Shown: piece by piece, positions 25,124 through 37,927 of the stretch
How the letters are laid out: each line of letters opens with the position of its first letter
Position numbering within the stretch: the stretch's first letter is position 1
Origin: Ciona intestinalis
Taxonomy: Eukaryota > Chordata > Ascidiacea > Phlebobranchia > Cionidae
Direction of reading: 5' to 3'
DNA length: 64,000 nucleotides
Assembly (NCBI RefSeq): GCF_000224145.3
Contig: NC_020166.2
Location: forward strand, 4,490,507-4,554,506
Translations under genes and position numbers: made by a program
Notes under the pieces: generated by a model
What the model was told of the DNA's origin: nothing
Seen by the model: the letters and a program-made list of their open reading frames with translations, nothing else
Database searches by the model: none

Positions 25124-25800
25124 TAGTAGGGTTGGGTAAGAAGAAGCTCGGGGTAAGACGGGATTGCTTTTTAAATTTCTTTTTATCAGTACCTATTTGA
25201 CGATAGACGAAAAAATGTTACAGTAGTATTTCAACAAAGTGCGCGTATAGGGCGGTTACTAGTAAGACATAATCAACATTGTAATATAGAAAGTGCTAAA
25301 AACTAACTAATAAAAAACACTTTTTTATTAATTTTGAAGGAAAATCATTCATTATACTAAATTAGAAACAAAATTTATATTTAGAAACGATCAAAATTGA
25401 GTGTTTTTTTTTTAATGGGAAATCCCATGCATTGCGCCACGGCCATTTTTTTACTCCAGCGGTCGAAATTGCGGACCTGAAACTCTTTTTTTTTTCAAAA
25501 GCTGTTTTGTATTTTAAAACTTGGATGGTGGCTTTAGGTCACATTTGAGCATATCTATCAATACACAAAATTTGATTCTGGGTTGGTATGTCACTTTGGG
25601 CCTACAACGATGCCTTTACAAAGTTGGCCAAACGGAGATATAAAGAGGTGCGACGAGACGCCACCTCAATCACAGCCGCCTGTACCATTCTGAGGTCATG
25701 TATTTAGTCACACGGCGGAACCTTCGTGAATGGTTTAACACACGGTCAGGATACTTGGATAATATTTGCTAAAGATGTCCCGTCTTTCCCCACCCTACTC
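25124..25800 (+). mobile_element. Long MITE-related element (~680 bp)
   Basis: It shares MITE-like termini (TAGTAGGGTTGGGTAAG; GATGTCCCGTCTTTCCCCAC) but has a different internal sequence, homologous over several hundred bp to 33158-33710 (for example GGGAAATCCCATGCATTGCG against GGGGCAATCCCGTGCGATTT). No coding capacity was seen. Confidence 0.65.
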
Positions 25801-25965
25801 TAAAGTTAAGTAAGGTAAGTTGGGACGCGGTGCAATTTTTTTATATCTCCTTGTACAGTTCCCCCGTTTAATGATAGATCAGCATAAATTTTACAATATT
25901 ACTCAACAGTATTCTCACGCCGTCCAACAAAATGCGCGATAAAGGCGGTTACTGTCGTTAAGTAT
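25801..25965 (+). repeat. Fragment of long MITE-related element
   Basis: It contains AAGGTAAGTTGGGACGCGG, ATGATAGATCAGCATAAATT and ATGCGCGATAAAGGCGGTTA, blocks shared with 33.7-34.1 and 42.5 kb. Confidence 0.55.
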
Positions 25966-26050
25966 TTTTTTAACATTGATTTTAACAACACTAAATTCAA
26001 ATCATAACACATATTTATAAATATAAAAACTATGAATTAGTCTTGTAAAA

Positions 26051-26084
26051 TTAATTAGACGAGTGCATAGACTCGTCTAATTAA
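26051..26084. repeat. Perfect 14-bp palindrome, 6-nt loop
   Basis: The arms TTAATTAGACGAGT and ACTCGTCTAATTAA are exact reverse complements around GCATAG. Both arms carry a TAATTA/TTAATTAG homeodomain-like core. No gene or element end is recognised beside it. Confidence 0.8.
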
Positions 26085-27012
26085 AGGGCAATGAATGATC
26101 ACGAAGCTCGTGGCGGATTAAATAAATTTCGATACATTAGGGGCATATGTTAGTAACACAGTAATCGGTATATTATTTAGCTTTGTTTATATAGCAAAAG
26201 TATAATACAAAAAACAGAGTAGATTGTATATACATATACCCCTCCAAGAATAAATAAAAATATTCCGGGCTTTGGGCGAGCATTCCTGCTAATAAATTTA
26301 TCAATCAATATTTTATATGTGTTCAAAAAATTCTGCTAGAGACTGTCTGGGTAAATGCGGGTAATTATTTTAACAAATGATCTTACAGAATCCGCGTTAC
26401 TTTTATGCACTACCCTACTGTGTTGTCTTACTCTGTTTCAATTAAACTAGATAGGGACGTTTTAATGTGTTGGAAAGTAACAGAATACAGTCTCGTTCAA
26501 AATCATACCCTGGTTTTCGTCGATTTATAATGATCTATGCTATAAATGCTAAGATGCAACAAAATATATTTTATTGATCAATGAGAATTCGTGATGAATA
26601 TAATAAATATTAGATAGATAACTCTTACTGTCACCAGCATATAAAGCATGCAGAATATATTGCTCAGAAATGAAAAAGTGGAATATAAGAAACATGATTG
26701 GCTTATTAGATAAAACGATAATGATACATACAGGGTGGTATACAAACTTTAATATGCAACACAATTGGTCAAACTTTTTAAAACAACAACGACAAAATAA
26801 AGATACATGAGCGAAATTATGAAGTAATATGAAAATAGCAAGTTTAAATTGATTTATTAGTTACGCTTACGAGCATAATACATTTTATTGTACTTCGAAG
26901 TGCGTTTATATATTGGTTATAAATACGCGGAAATGGTTTCAATATCAAATGTATAGTCGAAGGTTTAATATTTTTAATTGGGACGTGGATATTTCTAAAT
27001 TTTATCGGATAT

Positions 27013-30000
27013 TTAAGAAATGGTGATATTGTTTTTTTGATTTAAACTTTCTTGTCTCAGAAGCTTCATCAGGTCACATGGGATTTGTGAACTTTCTACA
27101 TTTGACGAGGTATGAGTTTGTGTTTTATCAACAATACCACATTTGCTGTTGCCCCGATGGTGTGCATTTAAATTGGATATCAAAGAAACTCTCCGTTCCA
27201 GTTCTGAAACAAAAGTTATGACTTAAAACTACTGACCTGATGTTCCATATACAGTCAATATAGATGGATAAGTGCAAATGGAAAAGATAAAAAAAACAGT
27301 CCGGTGTGTTCCAGTAGGTAAAGCGAGCATATCTCTATAACCCAGAGCAAAGTTACTTAAACGCAAGTGTTCCAAGCAAGTGATCGTTAATGGTTTGTCT
27401 AAACTGTAAGAAATTCCTAAAAAATCAAATTTCTCAAAAAAAATACCGAAAAAGTTACAATCGTGGGAATAATTTTCAATCTGACCCCAGCATTCTACTA
27501 TATCTAAGTGAAAACTGTTTTTGGTAAAACAAATAATAAAAATAAATAGATTACTTCGCTTAATCATTCTTGTGGTGGTAAAACTTTTTTGCTTTTTTAG
27601 TATCTTCTTCTTCTCCAAAACCTCATTATCACTTGAATCTGATTCCGCGGAGAATTCCTCCCTTAATGCGTCACAATCGACTGAATACGATCTCGCATCT
27701 ACGCGACGATGTAAAGAGAGTTTGCGATGAATCGACAGGTGCTCTAAAAATTTGGTGTAGTTTGTGTTTATACTTCTTTCGTTCAATATTTTTTTTGTTT
27801 CATACCTAGACTTGACGATCTACGTCTATTCCACTGGACACAAATTTCTTTCATTATATGTAGAGATTCAACCAATGCTGCAACAAACTTTTCGGAACTT
27901 GTACTCGGGCAAGTACGAAATGATGCTGTACAGAAAATGATTGAATTGCTGTGAGGATTGTAGGAAACACCATAACCGTCCGGCACCACTGGTCCATAGC
28001 ACATAAAAGAATCTGTACTCGTTGGTATCTAAACAAAGTACAAATGTGAGTTTGGGATTTATTTTGTACGACCGCAAATAAAATCATATCTATACCAACA
28101 TAATCTATTATGTAGTAGGGTACGGGTGTGATGGGACACCATTAGCTCATAACATCTCAATATCTTGATCGTGTTTTAAACAATTAACAGTGGTCTATGG
28201 GAGTCGTTAGGATACGGTTTTATAATTCCTTAAATGCTCTTGTTTGCTACCAAACGGGACGGGAAAATAGAATAGAAAGGGGTCCCATCTTTTCCCACCC
28301 TATACTACATTTACCGCAATTACTACATTGAATCCATATAGGGGGTGAACAGTAATATTAAAACTCATCGAAAAGTTAGTGAAACCTCATATAAACACAA
28401 CATCATATACCTGACTTGTAGAGAGTTGAAAATAATTGCTAAGCTCATATGAAGAGTCTTTGAATATACCTGGGGTTGGAAGACCCATTTCGTCTGCCAT
28501 CTGTATTATAATATGCTTAATTTAAGTATCATGTTAAATAATAATATTGTGTAAGATATAGAAAAGATGCGTAATTTCGTGCAGTAATTTTGAACAAAGA
28601 TAAAATAATCCAAGTTACTTGTTTAAGTCCAAGTAAATGACAATCAATGCCATGACCAGTGATGGCTGCAATGGTGAAGTCAGTTTGTGCTTTCACAGCC
28701 CTCCGCAACAGTAACATCTTTTTTGCGTCCTGTTTAACGGAAATTATGCATTACTAAAATCATTATTAGTTAATAAATAATTCCACCATTTTTATCTTCC
28801 CGCTTTCATCAGGTTCAGTCAATCCTTTCGCTAATTCAAGCGCCTGAACCGTTGCAGCTCTTATGTTATCCACTCTGCCTTCTCTAAATCTTCTGGTTGA
28901 AGCACTTTCATATGTAGATACCAAACGTTTGTATAGCCTGCATGTTAAAGATATTGTCCTGTTATAAAAAAAACAAACAACAGTGTCCATTGATATGGAG
29001 ATTTAAGAATTTCCCGAAACCAACAATCGTTTCAAGTATAGTAGTGTGGGGGATGTTGGGACACTTATTCATTTTATTTTCCGTCTCATTTGGTAGTAAA
29101 CAAAGAACACTGAAAGAATTATATAACGTATATTTACGACTCCCATGGACCATTGGTAATTGTTTTAAACACGATCAGGATAGTTGGATAATATGTTCTA
29201 AAGGTGTCCCGTCTTCCTTAACAGCACTGTATAATATAGTTCACGTCGAAATGTAATTTATGACTACTCTTCAGTCTTCACCAATTGACAATGAATATGT
29301 TCTGAGATTCTGGATAAAACGAGGAAAATAGACAGGGGACAATTTGTGTTCCCGGTACCACCTAAAAAACGTCCTATATATGCATTGATTTTGGAAATAT
29401 TGGGCAATATGTGAGTCATAGTATTTTAGAATATATATATTCATGCGTCCCAAATGAAATCTTTATTTCTGTTTAATTTCTTTGTCGCATTACGCTACGC
29501 ACGGCCTTCTATAGAGATTTATTAAAAATAATATCTCCAGTAGGCCGGGCGCTACGCAACTTTGAATTCAGCATTTAATCACGAAAAACAGTGCAAAATG
29601 TAAGCTCCTAAGGTACCTTAGTGGCGTATAATATACTGTTGGCTGTAAATATTTTTGATAATATAGTCCAACTTATTCACTTACTTGTAATATGTAATTT
29701 GTAGACAAACTTGCACGTAAGCATCTGGGCTCATGTTCTGTCGTTTGATGAAATCTTTTCCATAATTCGTGTATCGAAGAATTTCTAAATCTAGTGAATT
29801 CGCAACGTGCCTGTTTTTGGCTTTACCAATTTCGACATACCTGTTTGGTAAAAGGAATAAGTACATACTAGCTGGCAAATAAACCAGACTCATGAAACAC
29901 CGAGTAGTCCAACGTTTTTCTTTTGTGGAATGGCGTAAATCAATTTATTTTTACTGTATAATTTTTTTGCGGGATAAAAATAAAAGATTACTTATACTTG

Positions 30001-33000
30001 TTTTACATTCCCCAAATGTTTTTTATTTATTTTTTTAGGTATAAATATTTAAACTCTTCCACACTATAGTTTATAAGGCTAAGTTTGGTTATAATTAGTG
30101 TATCGAATACAATCGTTTGATTAATGTAAGAGGTACAACTTATTATTAAACAAACAAAAAAGTAATCGAAAATTACTTGCTAGTTAGGCAATCGTATGCA
30201 ATATTGTTTGTTAAGCACGTATAAGTTGTCATATAGATCTTTTTTGGGCACGTAGTGACCATATGGGTCCCTTTTCGTCGAACAGTTGTTCTTGTTCTTG
30301 TTGTTTTTTTGGGCAATTTTTTCGCATTTATCGCAATTCTTAATTCTTAATTCTAGCATTTGTTCTTTAATTTCTTGATTAAAATTAAATCATAAAACAA
30401 ATTTAAAAATTTTAGTAACTAAATTTTCAAACTAAATTTTCAGATTTAAAACCGCGCCTAATTAGCGATTAATTTGTCTTTTTTAGCCGATCTTTTATAA
30501 ATCGGGACTTTCCCTATATGCCAGTTTTAGCATTTGGTTAAAATCGAGTACGACATAGTCTGGACGTTACATTGTCACGATTATAGTTGCTACTTGCTTA
30601 CATCGTAAAATGATGTTAGTTGCTTGGTACTTTTTACTCAGCACAGATTCTATAAATATGTTTTTATGACGAATATTAATGTTTATGAATTACATTTTTC
30701 GAATTTTTCAAACTTTATTTTAGAATTGATACCGCTGGAGTCTAGTTAGTACAGTATCCAACTTTTAGTGGCACCAGTAGAAGGTATTAAAATGGCTGCT
30801 ATAGTTTCTAAGATCAGGATCACCTTGGTATAATATTTAACCACGGATTATTGAATGACCATTGTTGCTTGTGTTTATAACAGCAGAGTACATGCTACAT
30901 AGGTTAATGTTGTTGAACGAATGTAACTGTTTGCCTTAAGTTGTTAACGTAGTTTACGTAAAGACTGACATGCACCAATATTTATCTTTTTCTTGTACAT
31001 TATAAGGCAGATTGTGTTTTGTATATAATCTATTATGCAGAGCAAATTCAAGGAAAGCATAGAAGTTGAAGAGATGATTTTCTATGCATAGCAACAAGGA
31101 ATCGAACATGTGTTATTTATTTCTTAGACAATAGTGAACTATAGTAGTATAATACCTCATCATGTTTAATGTTTAAGCCCTTATCCACAGGCGTCCGGTT
31201 AGGGGTTCGAGTTCCAAAATTATGAATTGTGTAGTAAAAGTGTTAATTATTGCGATCTACACGACACAGTTAAGATTATCTTGTTATTGTACAATCTTAT
31301 ATCTTGTTTAAGTAACTTTTATATCATTTGTATAAAAACTTACTGATTAACAGAAGGGTTAAGTCTCCACTGGAGGCGTCGTGGGGAAGGTAGCACGATG
31401 CTCGAATTTGATCTGTATGCTCCTTTTTTTTCTTGTAGTGCTCTGGAAATAGGGAATGTTTCAAACAAAATGCACAACGGATACGAAGGTAGTGTCAATA
31501 AAACAATCAATAACCCCAATGTATACTAGAGTGGGGGAAGATGGGACATCTTATCATTCTGTTTTCTTGCGCAATTTGGTAGTAACCAAAGAACATTCAA
31601 AGAATTATAAAACTGTATCCTCACGACTCCCATGGACCGTTGTTAATTGTTTAAAACACGTTCAGGATATTTGGATATTATGTGCTAAAAATCTCCCGTC
31701 TTCCCCCACCCTAATATATTATGAAATTTCACGAGTTTTATCAAATAAAATATATTAATATGATAACCGCGAAAAGCATTGCTTGTTGATTTTTAAACAA
31801 ACATAAAGACGCGTGGCAATGTTTTCAAGCGAATGAACCAATATTCACACACATAGCTGCAAACATATAAACAAAGGGTTATTTTATTCACATAATTACT
31901 TACATGTATTTTAACAAGTGTTCTATGAGCGCGGTGACAGCTATACCCTCAGAAGCAGAATGTTCATAAGAAAGACCTGTTTTTCCGTCAGAACCGATTA
32001 TAAGTTGGATAGTTTTGTCGTACCACCTACGATAGTCGAAGATATATTTTGTTTAAACAACCCAGCGATCTTTCAAATTCTCGAAGGTCTTTAACTTTCT
32101 ATCTTGGTTGTAATCACGTACAGGGAAAATGGAAATCAAATGTTATTAGGTACAACAGCCACGCTTTTCCTAATGTGTTTGGCGTCTGCGTATGTGTTTG
32201 TTATTAATCCCTCCAATGTGTCATTTAAAACAGGGTGTGTGATTTTATTGTTGCATATGAGGGTTTCAGCGTCAGGCTGTTGCTAGACTGTAAACTTTTC
32301 AAAGTATTTTTCTGAGCATCTACCTTGATTTTAAGTTATATGAATAAGTAAGGTATATAGACCAGTTATTGATCTCTCTGATTTACTACTACACATTTTA
32401 TGTACCATACCTGTTACAACTGTTTTTTTCTGGTCCTCCTCCATAAAGCATTTGGTGCGCCATTGTGACGTCATCTTCATTTTCCAGTGATTTATCGAGA
32501 CACAGAATGAAAATACTTTGTTCGATGTAATCGAGTGAGAGGCGATTTATTGGTTCTGCAAAATGAGACCATAACGTTAAGAACAAGAATAAAACTTGAG
32601 CAAATAATATTTAAAATACAAAAAATAAATGCACTGCTGTTTACCTGACATCATAATCTCCCGAGCCTCAGCCCAATCTGGTCGCTTCAGTGACGTTAAA
32701 ACTCCAACCGGGGGATTATGTTCAGCAGGATCGTGAGCGGCATCTAAAATACGCTGGAATTGGCTGACAAATTCGGCCTCACTCAATCGGTAATTGCCCA
32801 TCATGACTGGAACTACGAAAAACTAAAACACCGAAGGTTGTGTAACGTTAAAATTGACTCTTCAACAACTGTTTATTCTTTCAAATTGACGAAAATAGTC
32901 TAACCACTTAAAATAAAATCCAACGCATATGAAAGTTGAACTAAGGAATAAACCAACCTGGTTGTTACAAACAACGATCACGTGTTCTGGTTCATCAGAT

Positions 33001-35801
33001 TGAACGGATTTTAGCGAAACAAGTTTATCACGTGTATATCCAGGGAGTCTATATGAATTAAGCAGTCTGTAGTATTGTTCCATACACATTGCTTGACCGG
33101 CAAGCTGTCCTCTTGCAACATCAACGGGTAGGGCACGTCTATATATAGATAAACATATAGTAGGATGGGGTAAGTTGGGACTCGGAAAAGATGGGACCCA
33201 AGTTTAAACCTTTATTTACGGGCGCTCATTTATTGACAACATAGTTATATTTTTTTCGATTTGAACATAGCTACATAATATTTTGACTCAGTCGGCCACT
33301 CGTGTTGAAATTAAGTTTGAAAAAATGCTGAATCAGCGCAATCTTGTATGAGCTATGTTCAATCGAAAAATTAAAACACAATAAAGTCTATATTTAATAA
33401 CGTTTTTTAAATATTTACATAAAAAAATATTCAATAAACTAAATTGATTATTTAAAGGTTTTTGGTTGTTTGTAAACTAGAAACGCTTAAAGTTCAGCAG
33501 AGACATTTTGTAAGGGGCAATCCCGTGCGATTTTTTATTCCGGCGTTTTTCAGCCGATTTTTTTTCAGAAACTGTTTCGATTTTTGAAACTTTCATGGTA
33601 CCTTTAGATCATATTTTAGCATCTCTATGCATATAAAAAACCTTGGGTTGATATGCTTCTAAAAACAAACAAAAATGCTAAAAACAATCATCCACAAAGC
33701 TACATTTAGCGTAGTAGGGCTGGGAAAGACGGGACTCGACGTAAGACATGTAAGTTTGAATCTTTTATTCAGTACTCATTCAATGATAGACAAAACAAAT
33801 TAAGTAGGGTGGGGGAAGATGGGACACCTGTTCAACCTGTTTTTGCGTCGCATTTGGTAGCAAACAAAGAACATTCAAACAATTATAAAACCATATCCTT
33901 ACGACTCCCATGGACCTTTGCTAATTGTTTAAAACACGATCAGGATATTTGGATATTATGTGGTAAAGATGTCCCATCTTACCCCATAGTACTATAATAC
34001 AAAGTTATTCGACAGTATTCTCACGGTGTAACGAAGTGCGTGTCAAAGATGACAACTGTTGTAAAGTATTAAATTTTGGTATTAAACGACTACACCATTT
34101 TTCCAATAAATAAAAAGTACAATAATAAGATGTCTATATTGAATGCTCGCTGAAATATATCAAAACTTCCAAAACTTTTTAGTTTGCAAGTACTTATAAG
34201 GACAGTTTAAGTTTTGTGAAAAATAAGATATAAACATGAGAAAAACAGGCATGGGTCAGTATAGCTTTAATTTAAAATATCGTTTCAAAGGTATATATAT
34301 ATTTCAAGTTTGCATGGCAAAGAAAATAGCATAGTCGGTTAATTTTAGTAGGTTAACTACAAGTTGCAGAACATTATTAAAACAAATATATCAACTTTTT
34401 GTCTCGTCTTACCCACTTTGAAGTTTGTAGGATGTTTATTGCCAGGCTTTGAAAGATTTGCTTTCAATTCAATATTTTATACTTTAAGAGATATTCAAAT
34501 ATAATTTACACTTGGAGATAATTTATAAGAAGTGCGCGAAAAAATATTGTAATAATACCCAATTTGTAGCAAAAAATAAAGTTTATTATTAAATTTTATT
34601 ATCAATTTACTGCTATTACAAGTTGATTTGTAAGATACAATATTTAATAATTGAAGTTCGAACAACACCCATTAACGTTCAAACAATACCCCACGACTCC
34701 TATAGGCCACTGTTAATTGTTTAAAACACGATCAGGATATGGGGATATTATGTGTTAAAGGTGTCCCATCTTCCCCCACAGACTGTATAATTCGTAAGCA
34801 GGCACGAGGTGTGTGAAACAGAATATGCGTGTTATACCCGATGTCCTTGCTTTGCCACACGAGTATTAATAAATAACCTAATTTATTCATTCATATACAA
34901 CATACAAAACTAAGACAAAATTGTTACGTACGCGTCTAATATAACTTTGAAGTCCAGAATTCCTGAAGTAATCTTAGCAGCGTATCTGGTAAAAATATGA
35001 AACGTTTGTTAGAATACAACAGCAGCTATAATGTCTATACATAACATTTCATAGGAAAACAGGCGTAGAATTATGTTTTAAATTTAATAAGTTGTATTTT
35101 GGCTTCTAACGGTTACCTTGCCATAAAATAATAAAATTGTAGCACTTAACAATTCTATTCAACGCCGGCTTTACTTACTGGAGCATGCTCAGCTGATCTT
35201 CAAAGTTTTGTTTTGGAAGAACCATCCCAGGATTTGAATTAATTGGTAACGAGGCAGGATTTGTTAAGTACATGTCATTTAGCCACCACTCGTATGCCTG
35301 TGGAGTAAATACAAATCTATTTGGTAACCGTAAACAAAATACTTCAACCAATAAATATAAACGCAGGTACATGGAGACATTACCCAGTTGACTTTAGTTT
35401 TGGCACATTCTTCAAGACGTCTTTGAATCGCTTCACCTACACCACCTGTTGCACCGAACGATTCGACAATTTCCTTGGTTTGTTCAAATTGAGATTCGGG
35501 CACGAGCGCTTTTATACACAGAAGATATTGTTCTAGTGTTTCTTGAAGATCCGGCAGTGGAAGGGAAGGCAAGGATGTAGAACATGATAATTTCTGCTGT
35601 CAATATATATTTACTCCAAATAATGTGATATTGCAAACCTCTTAAATCTAATGATGTTTATGTTAATATAAAACCTTTCTGACATCGTTTTTTTTTTCAA
35701 TATGACACACTTTATTATTTAAATGGGTTATTTTAAACAACCTGTATATTTAAGCGGCTGCTTCTTTTTTCCAGTGGTTTCTGATGTAGTGCACCAGGCA
35801 T
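27013..35801 (-). CDS. CHAT: Choline O-acetyltransferase, 15 coding exons
   Basis: Coding exons: 35742-35801 ([13 protein letters not shown]), 35384-35593, 35179-35297, 34932-34985, 32958-33138, 32645-32822, 32411-32555, 31904-32026, 31344-31442, 29685-29840, 28787-28937, 28619-28729, 28411-28500, 27806-28028, 27013-27203. All junctions are GT-AG and in phase, giving 696 aa. It transfers acetyl from acetyl-CoA to choline in cholinergic neurons. The catalytic-His block is YEHSASEG in exon 8. Other conserved blocks are [59 protein letters not shown] and [16 protein letters not shown]. The sequence matches ChAT better than carnitine acetyltransferase (for example [27 protein letters not shown]), and VAChT lies just upstream. 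Exon 1 follows a 3' acceptor at about 35813, so an upstream untranslated exon exists. The last exon adds a divergent Ser/Asn-rich tail ([19 protein letters not shown]). Confidence 0.96.
28113..28307 (-). mobile_element. MITE copy in ChAT intron
   Basis: Reverse-oriented copy, 195 bp. The ends TAGTAGGGTACGGGTGTGAT and GTCCCATCTTTTCCCACCCT surround AACAGTGGTCTATGGGAGTC. It lies between ChAT exons 13 and 14. Confidence 0.88.
29039..29231 (+). mobile_element. MITE copy in ChAT intron
   Basis: The ends GTAGTGTGGGGGATGTTGGG and AGGTGTCCCGTCTTCCTTAA surround the core CGACTCCCATGGACCATTGG. It lies between ChAT exons 10 and 11. Flanking TA dinucleotides are consistent with a TA target site. Confidence 0.87.
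31524..31716 (+). mobile_element. MITE copy in ChAT intron
   Basis: Near-consensus copy with ends AGAGTGGGGGAAGATGGGAC and CTCCCGTCTTCCCCCACCCT. It lies between ChAT exons 8 and 9, about 80 bp upstream (in transcription) of the exon 9 acceptor. Confidence 0.9.
33158..33710 (+). mobile_element. Long MITE-related element next to ChAT exon 5
   Basis: It starts TAGTAGGATGGGGTAAGTTG and is homologous internally to 25124-25800. On the ChAT strand its end lies about 20 nt before exon 5 (acceptor at 33139), so it forms the distal part of that acceptor's upstream sequence. Confidence 0.6.
33802..33993 (+). mobile_element. MITE copy nested in a longer element
   Basis: Near-consensus ends (AGTAGGGTGGGGGAAGATGG; GATGTCCCATCTTACCCCAT), about 192 bp. 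It interrupts sequence that is continuous in related repeats, so it inserted later. Confidence 0.9.
34675..34787 (+). mobile_element. MITE right half
   Basis: It starts inside the family core (ACCCCACGACTCCTATAGGC) and runs to the terminus AGGTGTCCCATCTTCCCCCA. The left half is replaced by the unrelated repeat block also found before the MITE at 20138. Confidence 0.8.
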
Positions 35802-37250
35802 GTTCTTGAATTCTAGAAAATAACACGATCGAGTTACCAAAATGCTAAACAACTAAACAACTAAACAACCAAATTCTATTTGTAACTTTGACTGTCAATT
35901 GTTTTCGACATTACTCAATTTAGGCACGATCGTGATCGATTTAAATTAACTCTAATTCATCCCGCTTTTTTAAAAACGTCCAGCTATTCTTTTCTCTGTC
36001 TCGTCTTATCCAATCTCATTTAACCTGCTGGTTGAAGCATCTGAAGTTTGAATAAGAAGTTGTGAGAAAACTTCATGGTTGGAATTTATGACGTCATGCG
36101 AGTGACATACATTTCTGATTAGATTAAACCCTAGGTCTAATTGTTTCGCGGGAGATCGATACGCGTATATTTGCCCAGGTATGACGTAACAATCGATCGA
36201 AACAAGTTCTGTACTAATTGAATTGAAACGTCACAATCCCATTTTGATGGTTTAAACTTTCGGGACGCTGTGGCTTCTATGGAAGTGTTTTCGTGATCTT
36301 TGTTTTAATTAGGTTTGAGCCTTATAAGTATGAAATTAAGAACATTTTGCTTGAAAAAACTTACATTTATATATGCATTTGTAAAGAAATTACTTTCCTT
36401 GACCATTTAAATTGGACTCGATGGCATAATACAATAACCCTTTACACCTTTGCTAATTTATTTTGTACAACACGTCCCCACTTGCCTTATTATCTTATGT
36501 GGGAAAATACCTTTGAAAATATCCTATAAGACATTATAGTGTTGAAATCGGAACACTCTTTGCCTCTTTTTAATAAAATTGGAATTGTTTTACTGTGATC
36601 TTGGTTTATATTTTTAATAACTTATATCCGGACCATCAGAACAAGAGGAGTGGTATAATCTGAACTTTGTAATTTTCACAGCATTTTAGTTGAATCTCAT
36701 GAATATTTCACGTGGTTTGGATTCCCAAATCGAATCCGTGTCAAGTGAGAGAAAGAGCTACATCATTCATTAGGTTGAATGTGGTTGTATATGCTGCTGG
36801 TTGGTCGGGTGAACGATATGTTGCCGTTGCAGTCGCACAAATATTAATTAGTCCCTAAGGAGGGAACAGATTGTAAAATGCAGTGATATGACTTCGACCT
36901 AAAAGCACTGTCCTTACAAACGGTTGATGTTGCACTAATTACGGTGCACAACAAAATGACTAACAACTCGCATAAAAAAATGATATTACCGTAGATAAAT
37001 TTACTCAAATCCCACATAGACTTTCATTTAAACTTAGATTAAAGGAATGAATGTTTTTGTTTGCATTAAGGTATTACAGATTATAAGTTGTATGTAAACA
37101 TCTATTACGTGTGATATCTATTTTTTAAACAGAGCTTATATGTCACGGATACAGTTGTGGACCTGCATGTAACTCATTCGACCACCTGGTTGCAAAAGGT
37201 CTACTTTTAAAATTGTTTTAAAATAATGAGTTAGGTTGTTTACTTATATA

Positions 37251-37446
37251 TAGAAAGATGGGAAAATAGGACACCTTTGCATTCTATTTTCTCGTTCCAT
37301 TTGGTAGTAAACAAAGAAAATTCAAAGATTTATTAAATCGTATCATGATAGTAGTCGACTCCCACGAACCTTTGTTAATTGTTTAAAACACGATTAGGAC
37401 ATTTGGATATTTTGTGTCCTAAATGTGCCCTGTCCCCCCTGTACTA
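37251..37446 (+). mobile_element. MITE copy
   Basis: The core landmarks CTATTTTCTCGTTCCATTTG, GGTAGTAAACAAAGAAAATT and TTAATTGTTTAAAACACGAT are clear. The left terminus is shortened. Confidence 0.87.
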
Positions 37447-37731
37447 TATTCGACTTAACTAAATAACGAATTAAATAAAAACAGTAAAAAATTACCAGTT
37501 GGCATTAAATATTACACTCTGCTTATCCAAAGAGTATGTTTAATATTTTATAAGACTGACTGGTCCCTAAACCACAATTAAACAAATTATTTATATTTCG
37601 CCATCGTTGTTAGTTTGCTTCATTTGCTCTAATAGGTTACATTAACCCTTTAGTAAAGTATTTGAGTTTAAATTTAGGACTAACTTTGTCTCTAACCCGT
37701 ATTCTATTTAAATTATTCGCCAAAGGATGCA

Positions 37732-37927
37732 TAGAAGTGTGGGGAAAGATAGAACACCTTTCGTACATATAGTATCAATATATCTTGATCGTGTTTTAAA
37801 CAGTTAACAACAGTATGTAGGAGTCGTTAGGATACGGTTTTATATTTCTTTAAGTGTCGTTTGTTTACTACCAAATGGGAGAGAGATAATACAATAAAAA
37901 GGTGTCCCATCCTCTCCGACCCTACTA
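37732..37927 (-). mobile_element. MITE copy
   Basis: Reverse orientation. The right end AGGTGTCCCATCCTCTCCGA is followed by CCTACTATATATG; the core contains TCTTGATCGTGTTTTAAACA and GGAGTCGTTAGGATACGG. Confidence 0.87.

Larger units (their letters stand above)
19569..27012. other. Gene-poor, repeat-rich interval
   Basis: 7.4 kb between the receptor 5' end and the ChAT terminal exon. It holds several MITE copies, one long MITE-related element and two small perfect palindromes (22346-22371, 26051-26084). No ORF with recognisable protein homology was found. It presumably contains the receptor promoter and the ChAT 3' flank. Confidence 0.7.
33711..34787 (+). mobile_element. Long MITE-related element with nested MITE
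   Basis: It begins GTAGTAGGGCTGGGAAAGAC and ends GGTGTCCCATCTTCCCCCAC. The block ATTCAATGATAGACAAAACA continues after the nested MITE (33802-33993) as TTCGACAGTATTCTCACGGT, matching an uninterrupted order at 25.87 and 42.56 kb. The 34.1-34.4 kb portion is shared, inverted, with about 60.8-61.1 kb. The far end (34675-34787) is a half-MITE. Confidence 0.6.

Noticed and set aside
27229..27786. 185-codon open frame on the minus strand with an acidic Ser-rich part
   Set aside because: It lies inside the last ChAT intron, begins from a TTG, and is out of frame with ChAT. The donor at 27806 and acceptor at 27204 remove it while keeping ChAT in phase.
31168..31235. tRNA-like B box (GGGGTTCGAGTTCC)
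   Set aside because: No A box or cloverleaf arms in proper spacing. More likely a SINE scrap or chance.
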